Positions 55,582 through 64,000 of a DNA stretch of 64,000 nucleotides are shown one piece after another. The notes beneath the pieces are model-generated. The model was given only the letters and a program-made list of their open reading frames with translations. It had not been told where the DNA came from and ran no database searches. Positions within the stretch are counted from its first letter, which is position 1; the number at the start of each line of letters is the position of its first letter. The stretch covers positions 148,608 through 212,607 of the forward strand of contig NZ_RCZD01000010.1 in assembly GCF_006438725.1 (NCBI RefSeq), read 5' to 3'. Made by a program: the position numbers and the translations under genes. Origin of the DNA: Ewingella americana (GTDB lineage Bacteria > Pseudomonadota > Gammaproteobacteria > Enterobacterales > Enterobacteriaceae).

Positions 55582-57425
55582 TCCATCCCGACAAACCCGC
55601 CGGTCTGATGCTGCCATAAACGGGCATAAAGCCCGCCGTGTGCCAGCAGTTCGGCGTGATTCCCTACCTCAACAATCTGCCCTTTCTCCAGCACGACCAG
55701 ACGGTCCATTTTGGCAATCGTTGATAAACGGTGCGCGATGGCAATCACCGTTTTGCCGCCCATCAGCGTTTCCAGGCTTTCCTGAATCGCCGCTTCGACT
55801 TCAGAATCCAGCGCCGACGTGGCTTCATCCATGATCAGGATCGGCGCATTCTTCAGTAATACCCGCGCAATCGCGATTCGCTGACGCTGGCCGCCGGAGA
55901 GTTTCACGCCGCGCTCGCCGACGTGCGCGTCCAGCCCACTTCGACCTAAAGAATCATACAGTTGGGGAATAAACTCGTCGGCACGCGCCTGACGGATGGC
56001 CAGCTGTAACTCTTCTTCCGTCGCGCCCGGTCTGCCATACAAAAGGTTATCGCGAATCGAGCGGTGCAGCAGCGAGGTGTCCTGGGTGATCATGCCGATT
56101 TGCGCACGCAGGCTCGCCTGTGTCACCTGCGAGATATCCTGCTGATCAATTAAAATGCGTCCGCCGTCGATGTCATACAAGCGCAGCAGCAGGTTCACCA
56201 GCGTCGATTTCCCCGCACCGGAAGGACCAATCAGACCAATCTTCTCACCAGGGCGAATGGCCAAATCCAGATGAGGGATCACCGGCGCACCTTTACCGTC
56301 GTTCTGTTTACCATAATTAAACTGTACGTGATCGAAGTGGATCGCCCCACGTTCCACCTTCAGCGCCTTCGCCTGCGGTTTATCCGTGACCGTCAGCGGC
56401 TGCGCAATGGTGTGCAGGCCGTCTTGAACTGTACCGATATTTTCAAATATGCCGTTCACCACCCACATGATCCAGCCGGACATATTCACGATACGGATGA
56501 CCAGGCCCGTCGCCAGCGCAATCGCACCGACGGAGATCAGCGACTGCGTCCACAACCACAGCGCCAGCCCGGTACTGGCGACAATCAGCAAGCCGTTCAG
56601 CGTGGTAATGGCAAAAGCCATACCGGTTAGCAGGCGACCGGCCAACTGAGTTTTCACCGTCTGTTCGAGGATGGCTTCGCGGGCATACTTCTGTTCCATA
56701 TCGGTATGCGCGAACAATTTCAGCGTGGAGATATTGGTATATCCATCGACAATACAGCCCATCAGTTTCGAACGCGCTTCAGAGGACTCAACCGATCGCT
56801 GCTTCACTCTTGGCACGAAATACCACAGGCAAATCGCGTAGCAGAAAATCCAGACAATCAGCGGGATCATCAACCGCCAGTCGGCTTCGGCGAACAAAAA
56901 TAGCGCACTGGCGGCGTAAATCACCACATGCCAGATGGCGTCCACCATCTGCACGGCCGAGTCCCGCAGCGAGCTGCCGGTTTGCATGATGCGCTGGGCA
57001 ATTCGCCCGGCGAAATCACTCTGGAAGAAATTCAGGCTCTGTTTAAGCACATACTTGTGGTTTTGCCAGCGCACCATGCTGGTCATGCCCGGCGTCAGGG
57101 TCTGATGCACCAGCAAATCGTTCAGCCCGAAAAACACCGGCCGCAGGATCATCGCCACGGCCGCCATCCAGAGAAGCTCCCCGCTATGATCGGAGAAAAA
57201 ACTGCCGGGCGGTGTGTCTTTGGTCAGGTCGATGATCTGGCTGAGGTAACTGAACAGCGACACTTCGATCAATGATGCCACCAGCCCGACCACTAACAAC
57301 ACGGCAAAACTCGGCCAGACCTGACGCAGATAGTAGAGATAGAAAGGAAAGACCTTGTCAGGCGGCTCCCCGCCCGGCGCCTCACGGAAGATGTCGATCA
57401 TTCGCTCGAAACGGCGAAACAGCAT
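55578..57425 (-). CDS. ABC exporter, fused membrane and ATPase domains
   Basis: The 615-residue half-transporter has a six-segment membrane domain (about 35-330) and an ATPase from about 370. Walker A is GPSGAGKST, signature LSGGQRQR, Walker B ILIMDEATSALD and the H-loop AIAHRLST. Such MsbA-like proteins form homodimers that pump lipids or drugs. No partner gene is adjacent, so a homodimer is likely. The substrate is unknown. Confidence 0.93.
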   Translation of the reverse strand: MLFRRFERMIDIFREAPGGEPPDKVFPFYLYYLRQVWPSFAVLLVVGLVASLIEVSLFSYLSQIIDLTKDTPPGSFFSDHSGELLWMAAVAMILRPVFFGLNDLLVHQTLTPGMTSMVRWQNHKYVLKQSLNFFQSDFAGRIAQRIMQTGSSLRDSAVQMVDAIWHVVIYAASALFLFAEADWRLMIPLIVWIFCYAICLWYFVPRVKQRSVESSEARSKLMGCIVDGYTNISTLKLFAHTDMEQKYAREAILEQTVKTQLAGRLLTGMAFAITTLNGLLIVASTGLALWLWTQSLISVGAIALATGLVIRIVNMSGWIMWVVNGIFENIGTVQDGLHTIAQPLTVTDKPQAKALKVERGAIHFDHVQFNYGKQNDGKGAPVIPHLDLAIRPGEKIGLIGPSGAGKSTLVNLLLRLYDIDGGRILIDQQDISQVTQASLRAQIGMITQDTSLLHRSIRDNLLYGRPGATEEELQLAIRQARADEFIPQLYDSLGRSGLDAHVGERGVKLSGGQRQRIAIARVLLKNAPILIMDEATSALDSEVEAAIQESLETLMGGKTVIAIAHRLSTIAKMDRLVVLEKGQIVEVGNHAELLAHGGLYARLWQHQTGGFVGMD

Positions 57426-57593
57426 GGTACACCTCTTAAGTTATTTATCGTCAGAGCTGTCCTGCCCTGATCTTCTGGTTTTTAATGGCTTTGCAGAACC
57501 TATAAGCGTAGAGGACTACGGGCCTTTTTGTTTGATCTTTATGCGATTGCTTTTATCATGAAGATAACATTTTGAGCACAACGAGAGGGACTT

Positions 57594-58406
57594 ATGTCAG
57601 TAAAGTTAATTGCAGTCGATATGGATGGCACTTTTCTGGATGATGCTAAGAAATACAATAAGAATAAATTCTTAGCGCAGTACGCACAGTTAAAAAAACA
57701 GGGAATTAAATTCGTTGTCGCCAGCGGAAACCAGTACTACCAGTTGAAATCTTTCTTCCCGGAAATTGCCGCAGAAATCGCGTTTGTGGCCGAAAATGGT
57801 GCCTATATCGTCAATGAAGGTCAGGATGTTTCTGTCGCTGAAATCAGCCCTGAATCCGTCGGCAAAATCCTCGAGTTCCTCGACAACACACCTGGGTTAC
57901 GCACCGTGATTTGCGGTAAAAACAGCGCGTGGATCCAGTCTTCGCAGCCGGAAGATTTTTACCTCAAGATGAATCGCTTTTACCACCGTCTGCAGAAAAT
58001 CGAAAGTTATCATGAAATTGATGACACGATTTTCAAATTCGCTCTGAATATCTCCGACCAGCATCTGGCGGAGTTTATGACCACCCTCGATAACGCCCTC
58101 GGCCATATCATCACCCCGGTCTCCAGCGGTCATGGTTCTGCCGACCTGATCATCCCCGGCCGCCATAAAGCCAACGGTTTGCGCATCTTGCAGAATCTCT
58201 GGGGTATCGACGACAGTGAAGTGGTGACGTTCGGCGACGGCGGCAACGACGTCGAAATGCTGCAACAGGCCGGTTTCGGCTTCTCCATGGCGAACGCCAT
58301 GCCGGTCGCGACGGCGGCAGCGCGCTACAGGACGGTGTCGAATAATGAGGAAGGGGTGCTAACTGTGATAGACAAGGTGTTGGCGGGGGACAAACCGTTT
58401 AATTGA
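57594..58406 (+). CDS. ybiV: Cof-type HAD sugar phosphatase, YbiV/SupH-like
   Basis: The 270-residue phosphatase has the nucleophile Asp9 and acid Asp11 in VDMDGTF, Ser44 in VVASGNQYYQL (motif II), and the late motif VVTFGDGGNDVEML. The cap domain between (about 85-190) is of the C2 type. It is close to E. coli YbiV/SupH (271 residues), active on sugar phosphates and FMN. GAGAGGG precedes the ATG. The 3' end runs directly into the large palindrome. Confidence 0.9.
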   Translation: MSVKLIAVDMDGTFLDDAKKYNKNKFLAQYAQLKKQGIKFVVASGNQYYQLKSFFPEIAAEIAFVAENGAYIVNEGQDVSVAEISPESVGKILEFLDNTPGLRTVICGKNSAWIQSSQPEDFYLKMNRFYHRLQKIESYHEIDDTIFKFALNISDQHLAEFMTTLDNALGHIITPVSSGHGSADLIIPGRHKANGLRILQNLWGIDDSEVVTFGDGGNDVEMLQQAGFGFSMANAMPVATAAARYRTVSNNEEGVLTVIDKVLAGDKPFN

Positions 58407-58417
58407 TGAATGGCGAT

Positions 58418-59066
58418 TCGCGGGCGGCTGCCCAGACCTGCTTTTAAAATCAAAGTCAAGACCGTGGGCTCGCCGCCCACACTGGCCCAAAGGGTTTTAA
58501 ACGAAACCCTTTGGAATCCTGCGTTTTTTTGCTGCTGTAACACCGCAGCTGCGCTGGTCACAATGGCCGTGTTTCAGGTATCGCTGTTATAGCCGCAAAC
58601 TCCGCCGCTACGCGGTGCTCTCCGTTCGGGTTACAACCCGCGCAAACACACGCGCGGTTTTCCACCTCTCCGTCGACGTCGTTTTGAACGCGGCCTCAAC
58701 ATTTTTAAAGACAAACACCGCGCAGATTTTGATTTTGAATTGAAAGAAGCTTCGGCCGCGTTCAAAAATGTCACCGGCAAGTCGGTGGAGAGACAACATC
58801 TTTACCGTTGGCTCGAACCCGCAGCCGGGAAGCCCGTCAGGGCTGACATTTTGCGGCTATAACGGAAATACCTGAAACACGGCCACCCCAACTTGCGCAG
58901 CTGCTGTTTTTAAAAGAGCCGGAGATTCTTAAGAGGCGCGGCGATAGGCGCCTCTTAAGGCCAGTTTGGGTGGCAACCCAAGGTTTACCAGTGTGGGCCG
59001 ACGCCCACGACCTTGAATTTGAATTTGAATTTAAATTTAAAAAGCGTGTTCGGGCCGCAGCCCTAT
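58418..59066. repeat. about 640-bp nested imperfect palindrome (foldback element)
   Basis: Between two convergent genes, several arms pair around one centre at 58724.5: 58545-58554 with 58895-58904 (10/10), 58565-58599 with 58850-58884 (32/35) and 58682-58695 with 58754-58767 (14/14). Farther out, 58460-58485 pairs with 58988-59012, and the A/T-rich arm 58441-58460 pairs with 59012-59044, which contains three copies of TTGAAT. Local hairpins, such as 58928-58939 with 58948-58959, decorate the arms. No gene is credible inside. It looks like a large foldback or MITE-like element, or a structured RNA. Confidence 0.85.
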
Positions 59067-60562
59067 TTCTTCAGCACCGAATCCTTCTGCAACAGCGAAA
59101 GCACAAACGCCAATACCATGACCCCCGCCGCAATCTGGTACACCGAGTGCAGGGCTGTGCCAAAGGCCTGTAAATAATCATCCCGGATGGCCGGGGGCAA
59201 TTGCTGAACGGCCTGCGCGCCGAGTGAACGGGGAAGTACGGTACCCTCGGGGATCCGCGCCTGAAGCTGGTTGCGTAGAACATGGGTGAAAATTGCGCCA
59301 AACATCGCCACGCCGATCGAACCACCAATCGAACGAAACAGCGTCACGCCCGAGGTCGCCACGCCCATCTGCTTCATCGACACCGAGTTTTGTACCGCCA
59401 GCACCAGTATCTGCATCACCATGCCCAGACCAAAACCCAGTACGCTAATGTAGAGATACAACAGATGCAGCGGCGTGCTGACCTTCAAAAAGCCCAGCAA
59501 CACCATGCCGATAAAACTCAACAGCGTGCCAATAATCGGGAAGATACGGTAACGACCGATGCGACTGATCAACCGTCCGCTGATGATCGAGCTGACCAGC
59601 AACGCGCCCATCAGCGGCAGCAGCTGCATCCCGGCCTGCGACGGCGTTGAACCTTTCACCACCTGCAAATAAAGCGGCAGGAAGGTCATCGAGCCCATCA
59701 GCGACATACCGATAATAAAACTGATGGCGCAGCTCAGCAGGAAAGTCCGGTCGCGAAACAGGCTGAGCGGGATGATAGGTTCGGCGGCAAGCCGCTCTTC
59801 ATAGATAAAGCCACCGAGCGTCACCAGGGCGAACGCTAAAATGCACCACAGCTGCGGATCCGACCATTCATACACCGTGCCACCTTCGGTAGTGAACAGG
59901 ATGATACAAGTCAGCGCCGCCGCCAGATAACCCGCGCCGAGGAAGTCGATCTCATGGCGAATACGCGCGCTCTGCGATTTCAGCGCCACGCCGATCACCA
60001 GCAGCGCGAAAATACCGAGCGGCAGGTTGATGTAGAAAATCCAGTGCCACGACATATGCTCCACCAGGAAGCCGCCGATCAGCGGCCCGATGACCGTCGC
60101 CAGACCGAACACACCGCCAAACAGCCCCTGGTATTTCCCGCGTTCAGACGGGAGAATCACATCGCCGACTGCGGCCATGCTCACCACCATCAGCCCGCCG
60201 CCGCCCAGCCCCTGCAGCGCACGCATCAGGATCAGCTGGGTCATGTTCTGCGCCAGCCCGCACAATACCGAGCCGAGCAGGAAGACCACGATCGCCGTTT
60301 GCAGCACGATTTTACGGCCCAGCAGATCACCAAACTTTCCGTACAGCGGCACCACAATGGTGGAAGCCAGCAGATATGAGGTCACCACCCACGAAAGCTG
60401 ATCCAGCCCGCCCAGCTCGCTGACGATGGTCGGCAGCGCGGTGGAAACGATGGTCTGGTCGAGCGCGGCCAACAGCATGACCAGCATCAGTGCGGAGAAC
60501 AGCAGTTTTATTGACGGTTTCGGCTCCGTCACTTCATCCTGCGTCGAATTTATCGTTGTCAT
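59063..60562 (-). CDS. DHA2-family MFS multidrug exporter, 14-TM
   Basis: The 499-residue exporter of the EmrB/QacA subfamily has about 14 membrane segments. Near residue 46, [18 protein letters not shown] follows the first loop, and [17 protein letters not shown] contains motif [21 protein letters not shown] is the subfamily's central block. Drug/proton antiport is expected. It is divergent from a TetR regulator with an intervening operator. Its last codons touch the right edge of the foldback element. Confidence 0.93.
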   Translation of the reverse strand: MTTINSTQDEVTEPKPSIKLLFSALMLVMLLAALDQTIVSTALPTIVSELGGLDQLSWVVTSYLLASTIVVPLYGKFGDLLGRKIVLQTAIVVFLLGSVLCGLAQNMTQLILMRALQGLGGGGLMVVSMAAVGDVILPSERGKYQGLFGGVFGLATVIGPLIGGFLVEHMSWHWIFYINLPLGIFALLVIGVALKSQSARIRHEIDFLGAGYLAAALTCIILFTTEGGTVYEWSDPQLWCILAFALVTLGGFIYEERLAAEPIIPLSLFRDRTFLLSCAISFIIGMSLMGSMTFLPLYLQVVKGSTPSQAGMQLLPLMGALLVSSIISGRLISRIGRYRIFPIIGTLLSFIGMVLLGFLKVSTPLHLLYLYISVLGFGLGMVMQILVLAVQNSVSMKQMGVATSGVTLFRSIGGSIGVAMFGAIFTHVLRNQLQARIPEGTVLPRSLGAQAVQQLPPAIRDDYLQAFGTALHSVYQIAAGVMVLAFVLSLLQKDSVLKK

Positions 60563-60582
60563 AAAGAGTCATCTGGCTTGTA

Positions 60583-60604
60583 ATTAATTAACTGTATAAT
60601 TAAT
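60583..60604. promoter_or_regulatory. candidate TetR operator
   Basis: ATTAATTA (60583-60590) and TAATTAAT (60597-60604) are perfect inverted half-sites with a 6-bp spacer in the 84-bp gap between the divergent MFS and TetR genes. Confidence 0.6.
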
Positions 60605-60646
60605 ATTGAAGCAACTTATTCATTCGGTCAATGGATCACCCCACTT

Positions 60647-61348
60647 ATGACAGACAGAAAAATCTCAGAAAAGACGCTGACAGCACAAAAAGTTCAAACC
60701 GAAGCAACAATGCCCGCACGTCGGCCAGGTCGCCCAAGCGGGGTTAAAAAAGGCGTGGATAAACGCGAACTGCTGCTGGATGCGGCCCTGACACTCTTTG
60801 CCCAATCCGGCATCGCTGAAACACCGCTGAGCGCGGTCGCCAAAGAAGCCGGCGTGACCACCGCCATGCTGCATTACTATTTCAATACCCGCGAACAGCT
60901 GCTGGATGTCCTGATCGACGAGCGTTTCCAGCCCGTGCGCGCCGGTTTCACCGACATTTTTGATACCCACGCCGACGATCCGCTGATGGCCATCACCTCC
61001 ATGGCACAGTGCATGATTGATGCCGCCGTTAAATATCCATGGGTGGCCCCGCTGTGGGTGCGGGAAGTGATCAGCGAAAGCGGGATGCTGAAAAAACGCA
61101 TGGAAGCACGCAATGGCGACAAAAATCGAAAAATCGTGCATGACTCGATCGCCAGATGGCAGGCCGAAGGCCGCCTTAACCCCGACCTCGATCCGGCGCT
61201 GCTGTTTATCTCGCTGTTTGGCCTGACGCTGTTCCCGCTCGCCTCCATGAAAATGCGGCAAGGTGCGGCCTCACTCATTACCCCCGATGCCCTGCGCAAA
61301 CACGTCGCCGTTTTGCTGTTCCACGGCGTTGCGCCGCACAAGCCATAA
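60647..61348 (+). CDS. TetR-family repressor of the DHA2 exporter
   Basis: The 233-residue regulator has a TetR HTH at about 40-85 (TPLSAVAKEAGVTTAMLHYY then FNTREQLLDVLI) after a basic, disordered N-terminus. The C-terminal helices bind a ligand that should release the repressor. Its gene is divergent from the exporter with a palindrome in between. A hairpin with GCGGGCTT and AAGCCCGC (61374-61406) follows the stop. Confidence 0.9.
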   Translation: MTDRKISEKTLTAQKVQTEATMPARRPGRPSGVKKGVDKRELLLDAALTLFAQSGIAETPLSAVAKEAGVTTAMLHYYFNTREQLLDVLIDERFQPVRAGFTDIFDTHADDPLMAITSMAQCMIDAAVKYPWVAPLWVREVISESGMLKKRMEARNGDKNRKIVHDSIARWQAEGRLNPDLDPALLFISLFGLTLFPLASMKMRQGAASLITPDALRKHVAVLLFHGVAPHKP

Positions 61349-61458
61349 CGATTACTAATTAATTTTTTATATTGCGGGCTTTCACTGAATAAGTAGCCAA
61401 GCCCGCGGTCTTATATCTGGTTTACTCTTCTATATCTCTTATCTATTACTCATTTAAT

Positions 61459-62034
61459 CTAATCTTGAGACCGGGCAATATGCGGAATTGAGAACGGTGA
61501 TGATCTCAAGGCTACAATGAGGAGTTCCTGTACGTTGCGCGGCATTAACACTGTACCCGGAAAGAATCCTTTTTTATTACTATGTGTCCCCCTTGAAAAA
61601 CTATGCGATGTATATCCCCCTTCCTTAGAATTTAAGGACGTTGAACTAAATTTAATCTGCGCGAATGAATTATTTATTTTTATTAATGAAAACCCGTAAG
61701 AATAGGGTTCAGGAAGCTTATTTTTATGCATTACAGCAGAATGATGTGTCATGCCGACAATTCTGTTGGCTAACCAATTACCTTCTTTGTAGGTTTTAAA
61801 CGGTGCCATCGTTCCCTGACGCTCTCCCGGCGCACCCGAAGCATAGCGATTCATCCCTCGGCTCGAACAGTTGTTTATAATATCAGCATCGAGTTTGCAG
61901 CCTCTTGTTTCAAAAATATTGACCGGGGAAATAAAAACCCCTCGAGGGTGAGTGCAAAAAATACCAATGAACCACTGCCCTGATTTAGCAACTTTAAAAT
62001 CCTCAACATCTATTACATTATATATACAGTTCAC
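61459..62034 (-). CDS. orphan protein, unknown function
   Basis: The 191-residue protein begins at a GTG with GGAA upstream. It is rich in Ser, Lys, Asn and Gly, has several Cys, and lacks a signal peptide or membrane segments. No family recognised. GC is much lower than in the flanking efflux genes, suggesting acquired DNA. Neighbours are divergent or convergent single genes, giving no functional hint. Confidence 0.5.
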   Translation of the reverse strand: MNCIYNVIDVEDFKVAKSGQWFIGIFCTHPRGVFISPVNIFETRGCKLDADIINNCSSRGMNRYASGAPGERQGTMAPFKTYKEGNWLANRIVGMTHHSAVMHKNKLPEPYSYGFSLIKINNSFAQIKFSSTSLNSKEGGYTSHSFSRGTHSNKKGFFPGTVLMPRNVQELLIVALRSSPFSIPHIARSQD

Positions 62035-62471
62035 TTATGAATTCCATGCAGTTATATTCCACATCAATATGAAACGTGACATTTAATTTCAAATAGTCTA
62101 AACAGAAAATAAATTAACTTATAGACCTTAAATAGATTAAATTTATTTAATATATTTGATTTGTTGTTAATGAAATAAACAATTCGTAATAGGTTGTACG
62201 TGGCATGAGTTAAACCGTCACAGTCTACGAGAAAAAATGTGACATCAGTTATTTTATCACCCCGCGTCGCTGTTTAACCTCCTGTTCAGCTTGATGTGCT
62301 TTCCGATGGCCTCAGGCGTGGCACCGCACAAACCCTGGATTGAATACGTATCTGCGCGGGGGATCTCCGCGTAACTCACTTTAATTCCTCATTTTTGTAT
62401 CGAAAAATACTGCGCGGACTCTATTATCATGTAACGAAATTGTTGCTGTGAATTAAGGAGTGGTTGTAAAA
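62035..62471. other. AT-rich gap upstream of the YdeE-like gene
   Basis: It holds the MFS gene promoter and one possible small frame (62257-62379, minus, listed separately). The part before about 62250 is AT-rich, and nothing else is recognisable. Confidence 0.45.
62257..62379 (-). CDS. possible 40-residue protein or gene fragment
   Basis: A GTG start has AGGA six bases upstream and opens a 40-codon frame (SYAEIPRADTYSIQGLCG and onwards) that is GC-richer than its surroundings. It may be a small protein or the remnant of a longer gene. No family match. Confidence 0.3.
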   Translation of the reverse strand: MSYAEIPRADTYSIQGLCGATPEAIGKHIKLNRRLNSDAG

Positions 62472-63683
62472 ATGAAGGGAATGCCGCCACTGATCCTCGC
62501 ATTGCTCACCAGTTCGTTAGTACTTACTATCGGACGCGGTGTCACGCTGCCGTTTATCACGATTTATCTGACGGAGCACTATCATCTGCTGCCGAAAAGC
62601 GTCGGGATTATTCTCGGAGCGAGCCTGGCGATCGGCATTCTTAGCAGCCTGTACGGCGGCTATCTGGTGGATAAATTCAATCACCGCACATTGATCACCG
62701 TATCGATCAGCACATTCGGCCTGAGTTTTTTACTGCTGCCAATACTGCCCAACGTCACCGGCGTGTTGTTGGTTTTAGCCCTGCTCAATGCGTCTTATGC
62801 GCTGCTGAGTATTACGCTCAAAGCCTGCATCGCCAGCTGGTTGCCGGTCGCGAAACGGGTGAAAGCCTTTTCGATGAACTACACGTTGGTGAACGTCGGC
62901 TGGGCTGTAGGTTCATCGCTTGGCGTATGGCTGGCAGGGTACAGCCCGGTTCTGCCGTTTGTGATTTCCGCCATACTGGCGTTCGGCACGGTACTCTCCC
63001 TGGCCTGGGGTCTGCGCAATATTCCTCATACGCCGCCGCAGACAGAGCAGGAACAAAAACCGCTGCCTAAGCCCAATCTGCGCCAGACGCTGAGCATCCT
63101 GGCCCACGACCGCCGCCTGATCTATTTCACGCTGGGCAGCACACTGGGATCGGTCGTATTCGGCCAGTTCGCCGGTTATCTGTCGCAATACCTGATCCTT
63201 GTTTCGAATGCTGCCTTTGCGTACAAAATTATCGGCGCAGTGATGATCACCAACGCCGTGATTGTTATCGCCTTCCAGTACGTTTTAAGCAGTCGGATGA
63301 AACAAAACACCCTGCTCAAATGGCTGTTACTCGGCACACTCTTCTTCATCATCGGGCTGATCGGATTTATGACCGCCGGACAATCGATGCTGTTTTGGAT
63401 CATCGCGATGGCAATTTTCACCTTCGGCGAGCTGATCGTCATTCCGGTGGAATATATGTTTATCGACTTTATTGCCCCGGAAAACATGAAAGGCAGTTAT
63501 TACGGTATGCAGAACCTGAGCAACCTCGGCGGCGCCATCAACCCGGTGCTGTGCGGTTTCCTGCTCAGCTACACCGCCCCACCGGTGATGTTTATCGCGC
63601 TGATCGCCGCCGCCGTCGGTGGTCTGGTGTTCTTCTGGCTTGGGCACAGGCTGGCGACGCAGAGGGCGGTACAGGCACAATAA
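62472..63683 (+). CDS. MFS exporter, YdeE-like
   Basis: The 403-residue, 12-segment transporter resembles E. coli YdeE, a dipeptide exporter: LTIGRGVTLPFITIYL near 17, NYTLVNVGWAVGSSLG near 136, and GELIVIPVEYMFIDFIAPEN near 320. ATG at 62472 has AAGGAG 11 bp before it; ATG at 62481 is an alternative. Its terminator is interrupted by an IS element just downstream. Confidence 0.85.
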   Translation: MKGMPPLILALLTSSLVLTIGRGVTLPFITIYLTEHYHLLPKSVGIILGASLAIGILSSLYGGYLVDKFNHRTLITVSISTFGLSFLLLPILPNVTGVLLVLALLNASYALLSITLKACIASWLPVAKRVKAFSMNYTLVNVGWAVGSSLGVWLAGYSPVLPFVISAILAFGTVLSLAWGLRNIPHTPPQTEQEQKPLPKPNLRQTLSILAHDRRLIYFTLGSTLGSVVFGQFAGYLSQYLILVSNAAFAYKIIGAVMITNAVIVIAFQYVLSSRMKQNTLLKWLLLGTLFFIIGLIGFMTAGQSMLFWIIAMAIFTFGELIVIPVEYMFIDFIAPENMKGSYYGMQNLSNLGGAINPVLCGFLLSYTAPPVMFIALIAAAVGGLVFFWLGHRLATQRAVQAQ

Positions 63684-63704
63684 AAAAGGCGCACCCTGAG
63701 GATG
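63680..63704 (+). terminator. broken terminator of the YdeE-like gene
   Basis: A run AATAAAAAAGGCGCACCCTG begins a typical A-run plus GC-rich left arm, but the expected right arm (GGGTGCGCC and T-run) is missing: at 63705 the sequence changes to the left end of an IS4-family element. Confidence 0.6.
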
Positions 63705-63752
63705 TAATGCCGATCGTTTAAGAGTACTTGAACGATCCTGCCAGTAAGAGAC

Positions 63753-63786
63753 AATCCGGGAACAGCCTTCTGTTCCCGGATTTTTT
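63753..63786 (+). terminator. intrinsic terminator inside the IS, touching the transposase start
   Basis: AATCCGGGAACAG (63753-63765) pairs perfectly with CTGTTCCCGGATT (63770-63782), and the T-run ends on the base before the ATG at 63787. It should block outside transcription from reading into the transposase gene or sequester its start. Confidence 0.85.
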
Positions 63787-64000
63787 ATGTCTGAAGATGA
63801 CATGGATTTTGTTGTTGATGCTTTCTCCTCTGAGATCGATGCCTTTTCACGTTCACTTGACCCTCTCTGGATCCACCAGGCCCTGACTGCCTGCCAGAAG
63901 GCCAGTATTCGCAGGCGTCGTCTGCCTGCTGAGCAGGCTGTATGGCTCATCCTGATGATGGGGTTGTTGCGTGATTTATCCATCAAAGATGTCTGCCATC
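63787..64000 (+). CDS. IS4-family transposase, N-terminal part
   Basis: The first 71 residues are visible; the gene continues past the window. LDPLWIHQALTACQKASIRR and RRLPAEQAVWLILMMGL match the N-terminal domain of IS4-family transposases (PF13006 type, compare LDPELISRCLAESG and RKRRLPLEMMVWCIVGMAL in IS4). The DDE domain lies outside. No conventional ribosome site is free because the terminator stem occupies that position. Confidence 0.88.
   Translation, partial: MSEDDMDFVVDAFSSEIDAFSRSLDPLWIHQALTACQKASIRRRRLPAEQAVWLILMMGLLRDLSIKDVCH

Larger units (their letters stand above)
63705..64000 (+). mobile_element. IS4-family insertion sequence, left end
   Basis: The element starts TAATGCCGATCGTTTAAGAG, close to the left terminal repeat of IS4 (TAATGCCGATCAGTTAAG). 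GATCGTT (63712-63718) and AACGATC (63731-63737) form an internal palindrome. It runs beyond the window. Target duplication cannot be checked without the right end. Confidence 0.85.

Noticed and set aside
59011..59044. TTGAAT tract as a CRISPR or tandem satellite
   Set aside because: Only about three short units, and it pairs with the opposite arm of the palindrome; no spacers.
1..64000. tRNA, rRNA and CRISPR arrays
   Set aside because: I scanned by eye for tRNA T-loop motifs, rRNA blocks and regularly spaced repeats and saw none; tRNAscan-SE was not available.

Overview
The window reads as a chromosomal segment of an enterobacterium, most likely from the Yersiniaceae side of Enterobacterales (Rahnella, Ewingella, Rouxiella or a close Serratia relative). 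Four things point there. A recognisable RyhB small RNA sits divergent from a yhhY-like gene. The block yhiN, pitA, uspB, uspA, rsmJ, prlC, rlmJ, gor keeps the E. coli order. A 415-residue levansucrase without a signal peptide has the catalytic residue numbering of the Erwinia/Rahnella enzymes. A fused ornithine-lipid synthase of the OlsF type, known from Serratia, is present. The genus is inference; no 16S or marker search was possible.

Layout. 0-1.1 kb: AT-rich accessory DNA with an orphan exported protein between two fragments resembling the ColE1 RNAII promoter region, then ryhB with its Fur box. 1.2-4.5 kb: a yhhY-like acetyltransferase, olsF, and a decayed patch holding an Ash-like small ORF, an sfsB-like regulator and an apparent aqpZ scar. 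4.5-10.1 kb: a PAS-PAS-GGDEF cyclase, a small coiled-coil protein, a GNAT acetyltransferase, a long AT-rich gap with a candidate sRNA, and a membrane GGDEF-EAL protein. 10.8-24.5 kb: two complete chaperone-usher fimbrial operons separated by a LysR regulator. 24.9-25.3 kb: an orphan gene and an IS3-family transposase scar. 25.4-36.2 kb: the conserved yhiN-gor block, with a MerR-type regulator between uspA and rsmJ. 36.7-40.5 kb: levansucrase, mltE, msrA. 39.5-44.7 kb: a Ugp-like ABC importer operon ending in an ADP-ribose/CDP-alcohol diphosphatase-like phosphoesterase. 44.8-49.0 kb: YtcJ-type amidohydrolase, ABM-domain membrane protein and YcaC-type hydrolase, with a LysR gene divergent. 49.0-54.4 kb: a SorC regulator divergent from an aldolase, P-loop kinase-like protein and an ascorbate-type PTS, a probable catabolic locus of unknown substrate. 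54.5-63.7 kb: FemAB-like GNAT protein, ABC exporter, HAD phosphatase, a very large nested palindrome, a DHA2 efflux pump with its TetR regulator, an orphan gene and a YdeE-like MFS exporter. 63.7-64.0 kb: the left end of an IS4-family element that cuts the MFS gene's terminator.

How the parts fit. Two c-di-GMP genes, two fimbrial systems, levan synthesis and a lytic transglycosylase suggest a surface-attached, plant- or soil-associated lifestyle. The ABC/phosphoesterase and PTS/aldolase operons look like scavenging pathways in which a transporter is encoded with the enzyme that acts on its cargo. Accessory insertions sit between conserved housekeeping genes. The two least-explained signals are the roughly 640-bp foldback structure at 58.42-59.06 kb and the uncharacterised PTS/aldolase/P-loop operon.
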